DNA of 8,761 nt from an uncultured Pseudomonadales bacterium (GCA_905478725.1 CAJQJT010000372.1:1-8761), one strand, 5' to 3'. Counted from the first letter of the stretch, positions 1 to 7,452 are shown. The notes: generated from the sequence alone by a model not told the origin. A program made the numbers and translations.

Positions 1-156
1 GCGGTGACCTTGGCCATTGGCCCTGAGGGTGGTTTTATTCCCTACGAGGTTGAGCTGTTGAGCTCAGTAGGTTTTGAAGCAGTGCACCTGGGCCCGCGCA
101 TCCTCAGGGTTGAGGTCGCGGTACCGGCACTTATATCGAGATTATTCCCCGCCTAG
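1..156 (+). CDS. rsmE: 16S rRNA (uracil-1498-N3) methyltransferase RsmE-like, C-terminal end (partial)
   Basis: Frame 1 is open from the window edge for 51 codons and ends at TAG 154-156. The fragment contains GPEGGF (residues 8-13) and, near the end, LGPRILRVE, in the order and spacing of the C-terminal SPOUT-fold knot of RsmE, where these segments form the S-adenosylmethionine site. The family methylates N3 of U1498 in 16S rRNA of the 30S subunit. E. coli RsmE, as I recall it, has LRTET where this protein has LRVEV, so the residues around the conserved Glu differ; this may be a lineage variant. The N-terminal PUA-like domain and most of the catalytic domain are outside the window. The gene converges on ygiQ and the two stop codons overlap, leaving no room for a separate terminator. 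The family assignment is fairly secure; the exact subgroup is not, because only 51 residues are visible. Confidence 0.85.
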   Translation, partial: AVTLAIGPEGGFIPYEVELLSSVGFEAVHLGPRILRVEVAVPALISRLFPA

Positions 157-2354
157 CGACGACGGGGCTTGGTGCGTGATGAACGCGGCTGAGGTTTCAG
201 ATTAGGACGTGCCTTAGTACTCTCGCGACGAATCACTTCTTTCTCACGACGGGACTCGCCCGGTACCAAGAAGCCATCACCACTACCAATCAAATCAGAG
301 CGTCCCATACGGCGCAGCGCTTTGCGCAACATGGGCCAGTTTTCTGCGTCGTGATAACGCAAAAAAGCTTTATGAAGGGTGCGCTGCTCTTGGGTTTTGG
401 CGGTGAAAATCTGCTCTGTATTATTCTTGCCCAAGGGCTTAAGCGGGTTTTTCTCGGTGTAATACATGGTCGTCGCCGACGCCATTGGCGAGGGATAGAA
501 ACTCTGCACCTGATCGACACGGAAACCATTGGCCTTCAACCACAGACCCAGAGCCATCATATCTTCATTGGTGGAACCCGGATGAGCCGAGATGAAGTAG
601 GGAATCAAATACTGTTTTTTACCTGCTTCTTTGGAGAAGCGCTCAAACATTTCTTTGAACTCGTAATAGCTGCCCATGCCCGGCTTCATCATCTTCGATA
701 GCGGACCATCTTCCGAGTGCTCTGGGGCAATCTTCAGGTAGCCACCCACATGATGGGTTACCAGTTCTTTGACATACTCAGGATCCAGAACGGCCAGGTC
801 ATAACGCAGACCGGAAGCCACAACCACTTTCTTTACGCCAGGCAAGGCACGGGTTTTGCGATACAGCTGGGTAGTGTGTTTATGGTCAGTTTCCAAATTG
901 ACGCAGATCGACGGATAGACACAGGATGGACGTCTGCAGGTCGCCTCAATTTTTTTATCTTTACAGTTGAGGCGATACATATTCGCCGTGGGACCACCGA
1001 GATCCGAGATCACACCGGTAAAGCCTGGAGTCAAATCACGGATCTTCTCAACTTCGTTCAAAATCGACTCTTCCGAACGACTCTGGATAACACGGCCTTC
1101 ATGCTCGGTGATCGAACAGAAAGTACAGCCGCCGAAACAACCGCGCATAATATTCACCGAGAATCGGATCATGTCGTAGGCGGGAATCTTGGCATCGCCG
1201 TAGGTCGGATGAGGAACACGCTTGTAGGGTTGGTCAAAGACCCAATCCAGCTCTTCAGTTTCCAATGGAATCGGCGGCGGATTGACCCAAATGTCGTTGC
1301 GACCCTGCCTCTGTACCAATGGTCGGGCATTACCGGGATTGGTTTCACGGTGAAAAATACGGTCAGCGTGGGCATAGAGCACTGGGTCTGCAGTCACCTC
1401 GTCAAAGGACGGCATGCGAATATAGGTAGAGCTGGGATCAGTCTTGATCGCCTGGGTGTCAGGAATAATCGACAGCACCTGCTCTTCGCCGCTAGATCCC
1501 ACGGCAGCAGATTCTGCATTGGCACAGGTCTCAGCTTTCATCGACTGCATACGAATCTCTTTGGCGTCGGCATTGTCCGAGGCTTTAGACATCTCATAGG
1601 GATTTTTTTGTTTCTTCAGACGACCTGGCTGATCCACCTTGGTGGAATCGATCTCTTTCCAGCCTTCTGGAATCGTTCGGCACATAAACGCTGTACCGCG
1701 CAGATCAGTAATATCACGAATATTTTCGCCCTTGGCCAATCTGTGGGTCAGATCAATCATGGCGCGCTCAGCGTTACCGTAGAGCAGGATATCGGCGGTG
1801 GAATCAATTAGGACTGAACGCTTAACCGACTCGGACCAGTAATCGTAGTGGGCCAAACGACGCAGGCTAGCTTCGATACCACCGGCAACCACCGGCACAT
1901 CATTGTAGGCTTCGCGACATTTTTGCGCGTAGACAGTCACCGCACGATCCGGACGCTTGCCACCCAGATCACCAGCGGTGTAGGCATCATCATGGCGCAG
2001 ACGGCGATCAGCGGTGTAGCGGTTGATCATGGAATCCATGTTGCCAGCGGTGACACCAAAGTAAAGATTAGGCTTACCCAGTGCTCTAAAGCTCTCAGCA
2101 TCGCGCCAGTCCGGCTGCGAGATAATACCCACCCTGTAACCCTGAGCCTCAAGCACACGGCCAATTACCGCCATACCAAAGCTCGGATGGTCCACATAGG
2201 CGTCGCCCGTCACCAGGATCACATCACAGCTATCCCAGCCGAGCTGATCCATCTCTTCCCGAGACATCGGCAGAAAAGGGGTTGGCAGCAAACATTCCGC
2301 CCAGTATTTAGGGTAATCATAAAGTGCTGTCGGTGGTCTAGGAGCTGCTGCCAT
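153..2354 (-). CDS. ygiQ: YgiQ family radical SAM protein (UPF0313)
   Basis: This 733-residue protein is close to the length of E. coli YgiQ (about 740) and co-linear with it over its whole length as I recall that sequence. The N-terminal YgiQ domain (about 1-385) includes [19 protein letters not shown] (26-44) and [19 protein letters not shown] (100-118). The radical-SAM core starts near 390, with the 4Fe-4S-binding CxxxCxxC at C406, C410 and C413 in [10 protein letters not shown]. The family-typical DUF3362 region follows, with [14 protein letters not shown] (534-547) and [13 protein letters not shown] (581-593). Four more Cys (464, 473, 478, 484) lie between. Residues about 240-305 form a weakly conserved polar linker, and the tail after 700 is strongly basic. 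The substrate of YgiQ is unknown to me. The ATG at 2354 fits the family N-terminus; its Shine-Dalgarno (AGAAG, about 12 nt upstream) is weak and lies in a small hairpin. The gene is transcribed away from feoA. Confidence 0.96.
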   Translation of the reverse strand: MAAAPRPPTALYDYPKYWAECLLPTPFLPMSREEMDQLGWDSCDVILVTGDAYVDHPSFGMAVIGRVLEAQGYRVGIISQPDWRDAESFRALGKPNLYFGVTAGNMDSMINRYTADRRLRHDDAYTAGDLGGKRPDRAVTVYAQKCREAYNDVPVVAGGIEASLRRLAHYDYWSESVKRSVLIDSTADILLYGNAERAMIDLTHRLAKGENIRDITDLRGTAFMCRTIPEGWKEIDSTKVDQPGRLKKQKNPYEMSKASDNADAKEIRMQSMKAETCANAESAAVGSSGEEQVLSIIPDTQAIKTDPSSTYIRMPSFDEVTADPVLYAHADRIFHRETNPGNARPLVQRQGRNDIWVNPPPIPLETEELDWVFDQPYKRVPHPTYGDAKIPAYDMIRFSVNIMRGCFGGCTFCSITEHEGRVIQSRSEESILNEVEKIRDLTPGFTGVISDLGGPTANMYRLNCKDKKIEATCRRPSCVYPSICVNLETDHKHTTQLYRKTRALPGVKKVVVASGLRYDLAVLDPEYVKELVTHHVGGYLKIAPEHSEDGPLSKMMKPGMGSYYEFKEMFERFSKEAGKKQYLIPYFISAHPGSTNEDMMALGLWLKANGFRVDQVQSFYPSPMASATTMYYTEKNPLKPLGKNNTEQIFTAKTQEQRTLHKAFLRYHDAENWPMLRKALRRMGRSDLIGSGDGFLVPGESRREKEVIRRESTKARPNLKPQPRSSRTKPRRR

Positions 2355-2359
2355 GGTGT

Positions 2360-2375
2360 ATATAGTCTTCTATAT
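2360..2375 (-). promoter_or_regulatory. Small hairpin in ygiQ leader holding the SD-like sequence
   Basis: ATATAG (2360-2365) and CTATAT (2370-2375) are a perfect 6 bp inverted repeat with a 4-base loop, ending 5 nt before the ygiQ ATG. In the ygiQ mRNA the only purine-rich SD-like stretch (AGAAGA) is the loop plus the last two bases of the 5' arm of the stem. The stem is mostly A-U and therefore weak. A role in translation control is inference. Confidence 0.35.
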
Positions 2376-2394
2376 GAGGGTTTTAACGGCCGCC

Positions 2395-2422
2395 ATTGTA
2401 CCGGAATTTGGGCCGTCAAGAA
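2395..2422 (-). promoter_or_regulatory. Possible ygiQ promoter
   Basis: On the - strand a good -10 match, TACAAT (2395-2400), is preceded at 16 bp by a poor -35, TTCTTG (2417-2422). A better -35 match, TTGACG, is only 13 bp away, too close to pair with it. The leader to the ygiQ ATG would be roughly 35 nt. This is a weak, unverified call. Confidence 0.25.
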
Positions 2423-2507
2423 CCACTGATTTGAAACTAGGTAAAACTGCGTCTACCTTGGCTCTATGGATCTGTTTGCGGGAAGTTTGGGTGGCGCCGT
2501 TCTTTTT

Positions 2508-2526
2508 GCGAATGATAACGATTCTT
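2508..2526 (+). promoter_or_regulatory. Fur box upstream of feoA
   Basis: The 19-base site GCGAATGATAACGATTCTT matches the classical Fur consensus GATAATGATAATCATTATC at 14 of 19 positions by direct comparison. It ends one base before the -35 element of the feoA promoter. Fur with Fe(II) bound to such a site normally represses iron-uptake genes, and feoAB is a standard target. The position, just upstream of and abutting the -35, is compatible with steric repression, particularly if further Fur dimers extend over the promoter. The site is far from the presumed ygiQ start and need not act on that gene. Confidence 0.7.
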
Positions 2527-2527
2527 A

Positions 2528-2556
2528 TTAACATTTGGCCCACATGGGCGTACACT
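2528..2556 (+). promoter_or_regulatory. Sigma70-type promoter for feoAB
   Basis: A -35 element TTAACA (2528-2533, 5 of 6 to consensus) is separated by exactly 17 bp from a -10 element TACACT (2551-2556, 4 of 6). The predicted start is near 2563, giving a leader of about 50 nt to the feoA ATG. The spacer contains an inverted repeat, GCCCA (2538-2542) and TGGGC (2545-2549), separated by two bases. This could bind another regulator or be chance. I saw no clear FNR site, although FNR activates feo in E. coli. Confidence 0.6.
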
Positions 2557-2614
2557 AAAGTCCTGAAAAGCTAAGGGAACGAATAGAAACAATAACACTC
2601 TGGGATCTAAAAAA

Positions 2615-2839
2615 ATGACATTGTGGGATTTGAAACAAGGCACCTCAGCCACCGTGGAAAGCTTTTGCGCTGCATTGCAAGGTGACTATCGCACGCGCCT
2701 CAGCGAACTTGGCTTTCATCCAGGTGAGCATATTGCCTGTGTACTTTCCCCTAGTCTTGGCGCGCCAAAGCTCTACCGGGTTAACAATACGGTTTATTCA
2801 CTCGATGACAGTGTCGCCTCGCTGATTACCGTCGCTTAA
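2615..2839 (+). CDS. feoA: FeoA, small SH3-like partner of the Fe(II) transporter
   Basis: This 74-residue protein has the full FeoA pattern: an N-terminal MTLWDLKQG, a central RLSELGFHPGEHI (28-40), then GAPKLYRV (49-56) and YSLDDSVASLITV (61-73). FeoA proteins are about 75 residues, fold as a small SH3-like beta barrel, and act in the cytoplasm by binding FeoB and affecting its GTPase or transport activity. The ATG at 2615 is preceded by a modest ribosome binding site, TGGGA (2601-2605), 9 nt upstream. The gene is the first in the operon and directly downstream of the Fur box and promoter. It ends at TAA 2837-2839, and feoB starts 15 nt later in the same reading frame. No feoC is visible after feoB, as is common outside enterobacteria. 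Confidence 0.93.
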   Translation: MTLWDLKQGTSATVESFCAALQGDYRTRLSELGFHPGEHIACVLSPSLGAPKLYRVNNTVYSLDDSVASLITVA

Positions 2840-2854
2840 AAGAGCCCTCTCCCT

Positions 2855-4708
2855 TTGACCTCTAAAACAATCCTTATAGGTAGCCCCAACTCAGGCAAGA
2901 GCCTGCTGTTTAACCGGCTTACCGGTCTCAATCAAAAAGTCGCCAACTTCCCCGGCATTACCGTGAATATCAGCTCCGGCAAAAGTATTGCCGATCCTGA
3001 ACAGCTGATAATGGATTTCCCCGGTGTTTATTCTCTGCGTGCGATTTCCGCAGAGGAAACGGTTTCCGTGGAGGCCTTTTACGCAGGTATTAAAGATCCA
3101 CAGATAAGCTCCGTGGTCTGTGTAGTGGATACCACCCGACTTGAGAAAGGACTGATTTTTGCCGTTCAGGTCATCAATGCCTGTGCCGAACACAACAAGC
3201 CGGTGGTCATTGCCGCCAATATGATTGATGTGCTCAACAGCCACGGCATGACCATGGATCTAGAGGGGCTTGCCGCAGCGCTAAAAGTTCCAGTGGTTGC
3301 CATCTCAGCTAAGTCCGGCCTCGGACTGGATCAACTGCAAGATCTGATCGCCGATCATCGCGAGGCCCCCAGCGCCTTTGTTAGCAATGTGCTGCCCAAT
3401 GATATGATTGCTACCGACGATTCGATGGTGCATCGCCAGGCGCAACAGCTAGCTGCTAGCTTTGGCCCCAAGGGCGATCTGTTAATTAACTCCCAAACTC
3501 GCCTGGATCGATTTTTTCTCCATTCATGGTTTGGTGGCATCAGCTTTGTCCTAATCATGTTTCTGCTGTTCCAAAGTATTTTTACCTGGGCCGCACCAAT
3601 TATGGATGGCGTCGAAGCCATTCTGCAGTTCGCAGCCAGCGTGGTTATTCCGCTGTTGCCTGAGGGTGCTATCAGTGACTTTGTCTCCGACGCCCTGTTT
3701 GGTGGCATAGGTGCATTTCTGGTCTTTGTACCGCAGATATTTATTCTCACATTGGTTGTCGGCATGCTCGAAGACAGTGGCTATTTGGCTCGCGCCGCCG
3801 TCATTTGCCACAAACCCCTGCGGATATTTGGCCTTACCGGCAAGAGTTTTATTCCCATGCTCTCAAGTGTCGCCTGCGCTATTCCCGGTATCTATGCTGC
3901 CCGTACAGTGGACTCTCCGCGCAAACGCTGGCTTACTTATCTCGCGATCCCCTTAATGCCCTGCTCTGCTCGACTGCCGGTATACAGTTTGCTGATTGCA
4001 TCGTTTATTCCCGCCACTGGTGCCTTTGGCGGTCTGATCGGCTGGCAGGGTTTGGCCATGGTGAGCATCTATCTGTTTGGCATTCTCTGCGGTCTCTTAG
4101 TCACTGCTCTGGTATCCCGAACCAATGCTGCACTGCAAACTGATCTGCCCTTTGTTTTGGAAATGCCGCCCTATCGTCTGCCTTCATGGAAGCCTTTACT
4201 ACGCAATGCCTGGGATCGCAGCAAACACTTTGTCACCAAGGCCGGTAAAGTGATCTTTATGGTTACAGTGGTGATCTGGGTGCTGGGTTACTTCCCCAAC
4301 CAGGGCGCAGATTTAGGCGAATCCTGGCTCGGCTATATGGGCAAGTTAATTGAACCTGCCTTTGCCCCCTTTGGTCTCGACTGGAAATACGGTGTTGCCA
4401 TACTGACCTCTTTCCTTGCTCGTGAAGTCTTCGTGGGTACGCTGGGAACGCTGTTTGGTATCGAAGGCGGCGAAGAGAATGTCATCTCACTGGTCACCCA
4501 CATCCAAAATAGCGGCCTGCCAATCGGTGCCGGTTTTGCCTTGCTGGTGTTCTTTTCCATCGCCCTGCAATGTGTCTCAACACTGGCTGTACTGCGCCGC
4601 GAGACCGGTTCCTGGAGACTGCCAACGCAACTCTTTGTCAGCTACAGTATTTTTGCCTACGCCGCGGCCGGGCTCACCTTCATCATCGTTCAAAGCATCG
4701 CTGGTTAA
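2855..4708 (+). CDS. feoB: FeoB, ferrous iron transport GTPase (compact form)
   Basis: FeoB imports Fe(II) across the inner membrane. The N-terminal G domain shows all five motifs: G1 GSPNSGKS (9-16), G2 GITV (34-37), G3 DFPG (54-57), G4 NMID (122-125) and G5 SAK (151-153). A short helical linker (about 170-218) leads into membrane segments starting near 220, with others around 282-304, 360-385, 390-418, 462-481, 556-580 and 593-615. Gate-type motifs are ACAIPG (C341) and PCSARLPVY (C370), with QCVSTLAVLRRETGSWR (572-588) near the end. At 617 residues it is clearly shorter than E. coli FeoB (773), with a reduced linker and no cytoplasmic tail. The start must lie upstream of the P-loop. The next ATG is at residue 53, so TTG 2855 with AAGAG (2840-2844) 10 nt upstream is the best choice. 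Coupling to feoA translation is likely. Confidence 0.93.
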   Translation: MTSKTILIGSPNSGKSLLFNRLTGLNQKVANFPGITVNISSGKSIADPEQLIMDFPGVYSLRAISAEETVSVEAFYAGIKDPQISSVVCVVDTTRLEKGLIFAVQVINACAEHNKPVVIAANMIDVLNSHGMTMDLEGLAAALKVPVVAISAKSGLGLDQLQDLIADHREAPSAFVSNVLPNDMIATDDSMVHRQAQQLAASFGPKGDLLINSQTRLDRFFLHSWFGGISFVLIMFLLFQSIFTWAAPIMDGVEAILQFAASVVIPLLPEGAISDFVSDALFGGIGAFLVFVPQIFILTLVVGMLEDSGYLARAAVICHKPLRIFGLTGKSFIPMLSSVACAIPGIYAARTVDSPRKRWLTYLAIPLMPCSARLPVYSLLIASFIPATGAFGGLIGWQGLAMVSIYLFGILCGLLVTALVSRTNAALQTDLPFVLEMPPYRLPSWKPLLRNAWDRSKHFVTKAGKVIFMVTVVIWVLGYFPNQGADLGESWLGYMGKLIEPAFAPFGLDWKYGVAILTSFLAREVFVGTLGTLFGIEGGEENVISLVTHIQNSGLPIGAGFALLVFFSIALQCVSTLAVLRRETGSWRLPTQLFVSYSIFAYAAAGLTFIIVQSIAG

Positions 4709-4737
4709 CCCTGTTTAGTTCTCTCGACAGGGCTAAC
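4704..4737 (+). promoter_or_regulatory. Hairpin across feoB stop and feoB-pabB gap
   Basis: Bases 4704-4714 pair with 4727-4737 over 11 positions with one mismatch (A4708 opposite C4733), including CCCTGT/ACAGGG. The loop is 12 bases, 4715-4726. The feoB stop codon TAA (4706-4708) is inside the 5' arm. No T-run follows, so it is not a canonical intrinsic terminator. A competing 7 bp repeat, TTTAGTT (4714-4720) with AACTAAA (4735-4741), cannot form at the same time. It may be an mRNA processing or stability element between the iron genes and pabB (inference). Confidence 0.5.
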
Positions 4738-4750
4738 TAAAGCGCCTAAA

Positions 4751-6136
4751 GTGTGGCCCACAATGCCCAGCCTTAGCTTCCATGAAATACCCTATCAGGC
4801 TAGCAGCGAAACCTTATTTGCTGCTATTCGCGATCTGCCGGATGCGGTTTGGCTCGACAGCGGGACGCCCCACAGTATTCAGGGCCGCTTTGACATTATC
4901 TCCGCCTGCCCTGACGCGATTATTGAAACCCAGGGTGACCTCTCTACCATCGTCGACAGCCATGGCAGTCGCAGCAGCGAAGAAGATCCCTTTGCCCTTG
5001 CCGAGCAGCTTCTTGAGCCGCTGATTGATAAAAGCCTCAGTAGCGATTACCCCTTTGTGGGCGGTCTAATTGGTTACTTTGGTTATGATCTGGGCCGTCG
5101 CTTAATCGATATTCCCAATAACGCCAAGTCAATAACCCAACTGCCCGATATGCGTATCGGTCGTTTTCTCTGGGCCCTGGTTGTGGATCATCAAGAGCAG
5201 CGCAGCGAGCTGGTATTTCACGCTCAATGTGCCGAGGAATTGAAAACCTTAGTTCACTCTCGACTGGCCGACGTTCAAATCCCAGAGATAGTTGCTGGGT
5301 TCAAGCTCAAAGAGGAATTTGCCGCCACTCTCTCGGAGACTGAATACAAAGAAGCGATTCGTGAAATTAAGGCTTATATAAGCTCGGGAGACTGCTACCA
5401 GACCAATTTTACCCAGCACTATTCCGCGCAGTTCTCCGGCGATCTCTGGCCCGCCTATCTGGCCCTGCGTCAGGCTGTGGGTTCACCCTACTCCGCCTTT
5501 TGGCAGTGGCGTGATCAGGCACTGCTCTGCGTTTCACCTGAGCGTTTTATCCGTATCAAGGACCGACAGGCTGAGACTAAGCCAATCAAGGGCACGATTA
5601 AGCGTGGTAGCGATCCACAACAGGATCAACAGCGCGCCGAACAGCTTATCGCCAGCGCCAAGGATCGTGCGGAAAACCTGATGATTGTGGATCTGTTGCG
5701 CAATGATTTAAGCCGAAACGCCGAGTCTGGCAGCATCCGCGTGCCCAAACTTTTTGAATTAGAAAGCTTTGCCAATGTGCACCACTTAGTGAGTACAGTC
5801 ACAGGCGTGCTGGCTGAAGATTCAACGCCTCTGGACATGCTCCGCGACAGTTTTCCCGGTGGTTCGATTACTGGGGCGCCTAAAAAACGCGCAATGGAAA
5901 TTATTGAGCAGTTGGAGCCCGTGCGACGTTCGGTGTACTGCGGCAGTATTGGCTATATCAGTGCCAATCAGAATATGGACAGTAATATCGCCATTCGCAC
6001 AATAATAGCCGATGGCGACAAACTGCATTGCTGGGGCGGCGGCGGCATAGTGGCCGACTCAGAGGAATCTCAGGAATACCAAGAGTCTATCGACAAGATC
6101 AAGGCCTTGCTCGAAGCACTGGAACGCTTTATCTAG
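4751..6136 (+). CDS. pabB: Aminodeoxychorismate synthase component I
   Basis: PabB converts chorismate plus ammonia, supplied by a PabA glutaminase, to 4-amino-4-deoxychorismate, the precursor of p-aminobenzoate and folate, in the cytoplasm. At 461 residues the length is normal (E. coli 453). The N-terminal half is the anthranilate-synthase-like domain, with LDSG (35-38). The C-terminal chorismate-binding domain holds PIKGT (278-282), where Lys280 distinguishes PabB from TrpE (PIAGT), then AENLMIVDLLRNDLSR (307-322), FPGGSITGAPK (368-378) and GGGIVADS (430-437). Two starts are possible: GTG 4751, or ATG 4763, which drops four residues and gives a family-like MPSLSFHEIPY. I prefer the ATG; neither has a strong SD. 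No pabA is in the window. It lies 42 nt after feoB on the same strand and may share feo transcripts or have its own promoter; a folate gene behind iron genes is probably not functionally linked. Confidence 0.95.
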   Translation: MWPTMPSLSFHEIPYQASSETLFAAIRDLPDAVWLDSGTPHSIQGRFDIISACPDAIIETQGDLSTIVDSHGSRSSEEDPFALAEQLLEPLIDKSLSSDYPFVGGLIGYFGYDLGRRLIDIPNNAKSITQLPDMRIGRFLWALVVDHQEQRSELVFHAQCAEELKTLVHSRLADVQIPEIVAGFKLKEEFAATLSETEYKEAIREIKAYISSGDCYQTNFTQHYSAQFSGDLWPAYLALRQAVGSPYSAFWQWRDQALLCVSPERFIRIKDRQAETKPIKGTIKRGSDPQQDQQRAEQLIASAKDRAENLMIVDLLRNDLSRNAESGSIRVPKLFELESFANVHHLVSTVTGVLAEDSTPLDMLRDSFPGGSITGAPKKRAMEIIEQLEPVRRSVYCGSIGYISANQNMDSNIAIRTIIADGDKLHCWGGGGIVADSEESQEYQESIDKIKALLEALERFI

Positions 6137-6140
6137 CTGT

Positions 6141-6166
6141 TCTTGGTTGCTGCTCTTGGTTGCTGT
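6141..6166. repeat. 13 bp tandem duplication between pabB and avtA
   Basis: TCTTGGTTGCTGC (6141-6153) is followed directly by TCTTGGTTGCTGT (6154-6166), identical at 12 of 13 positions. It fills half of the 50 bp gap between the convergent stops of pabB (6136) and avtA (6187). I see no stem followed by a T-run in this gap on either strand, so no obvious terminator separates the genes. Confidence 0.75.
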
Positions 6167-6186
6167 TCTCGTTTAACTGCTCTCTC

Positions 6187-7443
6187 CTAGCTATTCTCGT
6201 AAGCCCGAGCCACTTCTTCTGCAATAATCTCTACACCGGCTTTCACTACTGAATCATCCTGAGCGTAAGAGACGCGAATACACTCCTGCTGATGACGCCA
6301 GTCGTCGGTGATTCCAGGAAAAAAGTCATGTCCGGGCACCACTAGAACACCTCGGGCTTTAAGCCGCTGATAGAGTGCCTTGCTGGTAATCGGCAAATCC
6401 TTAAACCACAGCCACAAAAAGATAGCGCCCTCGGGCCGGTGAATGCGATATGGTAGATCTCCCAGAAACTCGCGGAACCACTGCACCGTTTGATGGGCGC
6501 GCTGGCGATAAAACGGTGCTATGCGCTGCTGGCTCAGGGCCATTATCTCGCCACTGCTGACCAGCTCGCGGGCCACTGCTGGGCCAAGATTGCCGCAGGC
6601 TAAACTGACGATGGTATTGGCTCGGGTGTAGGCTTGAATAATCTCTTCACTGGCGACAATGATGCCGGTGCGCACACCGGGTAGACCCAATTTAGACAGA
6701 CTCAACACTAGAATGGTATTACTATTCCAGTGCGCTTTCGCCTGATTAAAAATAATCCCCGGAAATGGTAGGCCGTAAGCACCATCGAGAATAAAGGGAA
6801 TATCCTGCTCTACAGCGATGGCATCGAGCTGTTCGATCTCGTCATCGGTGAGCACATTGCCCGTGGGATTGGTCGGCCGTGACACGCAGAGGGCAGCGGC
6901 CTGCTGATCTATATTCAGTCGCGAGAAATCCACATGGTATTTAAACAGGTTGTCGTCGAGGAGTTCGATCTCTGGCTTGGTGGCGGTGAACAGATTGTCA
7001 GTCAGGCCTATGTCTCGGTAGCCAATATATTCCGGTGCCAAAGGTAGGTGAATCGAGCGCTGACTGCCGTCGGCCATCTCGCCGGCAAACATGTTGTAGA
7101 GCACAAAGAATGCCGACTGGCTGCCATTGGATACGGCGATATTGCGCTCCGACAGATCCCAGCCAAACTGTTGCTTTAGTAAACCGGCGATCTGCTCGCG
7201 AAAATCTTTGTCCCCCTGGGGTGACTGATAAACGCCGAGTAAGCTATGTAGCTGGGCAGGATCTGCCAGCACCGTCTCTAATCGCGCTTTAAAGATCTGC
7301 TCAACTTCCGGGATACGGCCAGGATTGCCCCCACCCATAAAAATCATCTCGGGATTTTCATTTAGCGCTGTGCCCAAGTCATCCATGAGCTCGACTATGC
7401 CCGACTGACCTGAAAATTTTTCACCAAATTTTGACAATTTCAC
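6187..7443 (-). CDS. avtA: Valine-pyruvate aminotransferase AvtA
   Basis: AvtA (transaminase C) transfers amino groups between valine/2-ketoisovalerate and alanine/pyruvate, linking the last step of valine synthesis with alanine synthesis in the cytoplasm. It is a PLP fold type I aminotransferase. At 418 residues it matches E. coli AvtA (417), and recalled E. coli sequence aligns without gaps of note. Visible motifs are MGGGNPGRIPE (36-46), NGSQSAFF (106-113), SRPTNPTGN (188-196, with Asn192), FILDGAYG (218-224, with Asp220), SLSKLGLPG (248-256) with Lys251 as the probable PLP-binding Lys, and Arg390 near the C-terminus as the likely carboxylate-binding residue. The start is GTG 7441-7443, preceded 9 nt upstream by AAGGAG (7453-7458 on the complement), the clearest ribosome binding site in the window. 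It lies 123 nt downstream of the alkB-like gene and converges on pabB. Confidence 0.95.
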   Translation of the reverse strand: MKLSKFGEKFSGQSGIVELMDDLGTALNENPEMIFMGGGNPGRIPEVEQIFKARLETVLADPAQLHSLLGVYQSPQGDKDFREQIAGLLKQQFGWDLSERNIAVSNGSQSAFFVLYNMFAGEMADGSQRSIHLPLAPEYIGYRDIGLTDNLFTATKPEIELLDDNLFKYHVDFSRLNIDQQAAALCVSRPTNPTGNVLTDDEIEQLDAIAVEQDIPFILDGAYGLPFPGIIFNQAKAHWNSNTILVLSLSKLGLPGVRTGIIVASEEIIQAYTRANTIVSLACGNLGPAVARELVSSGEIMALSQQRIAPFYRQRAHQTVQWFREFLGDLPYRIHRPEGAIFLWLWFKDLPITSKALYQRLKARGVLVVPGHDFFPGITDDWRHQQECIRVSYAQDDSVVKAGVEIIAEEVARAYENS

Positions 7444-7452
7444 CGAGTGTTT

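Noticed and set aside
717..1811. 364-codon open frame on the + strand opposite ygiQ
   Set aside because: It lies wholly inside the well-supported ygiQ gene, and its translation shows no family motif I recognise. It is a shadow frame caused by codon use of the real gene.
2386..2416. ACGGCC/GGCCGT inverted repeat as a terminator
   Set aside because: The loop is 19 bases and no T-run follows on either strand. It lies upstream of both genes, where a terminator is not expected.
2353..2574. Short open frames in the ygiQ-feoA gap on both strands
   Set aside because: They run across the Fur box and promoter, have no good SD and show no recognisable domain. The gap is better explained as regulatory DNA.
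4709..4741. H-type pseudoknot from the two interleaved stems after feoB
   Set aside because: The connecting loops would be 0-1 and 2 bases, too short to cross the stems, so mutually exclusive hairpins are more reasonable.
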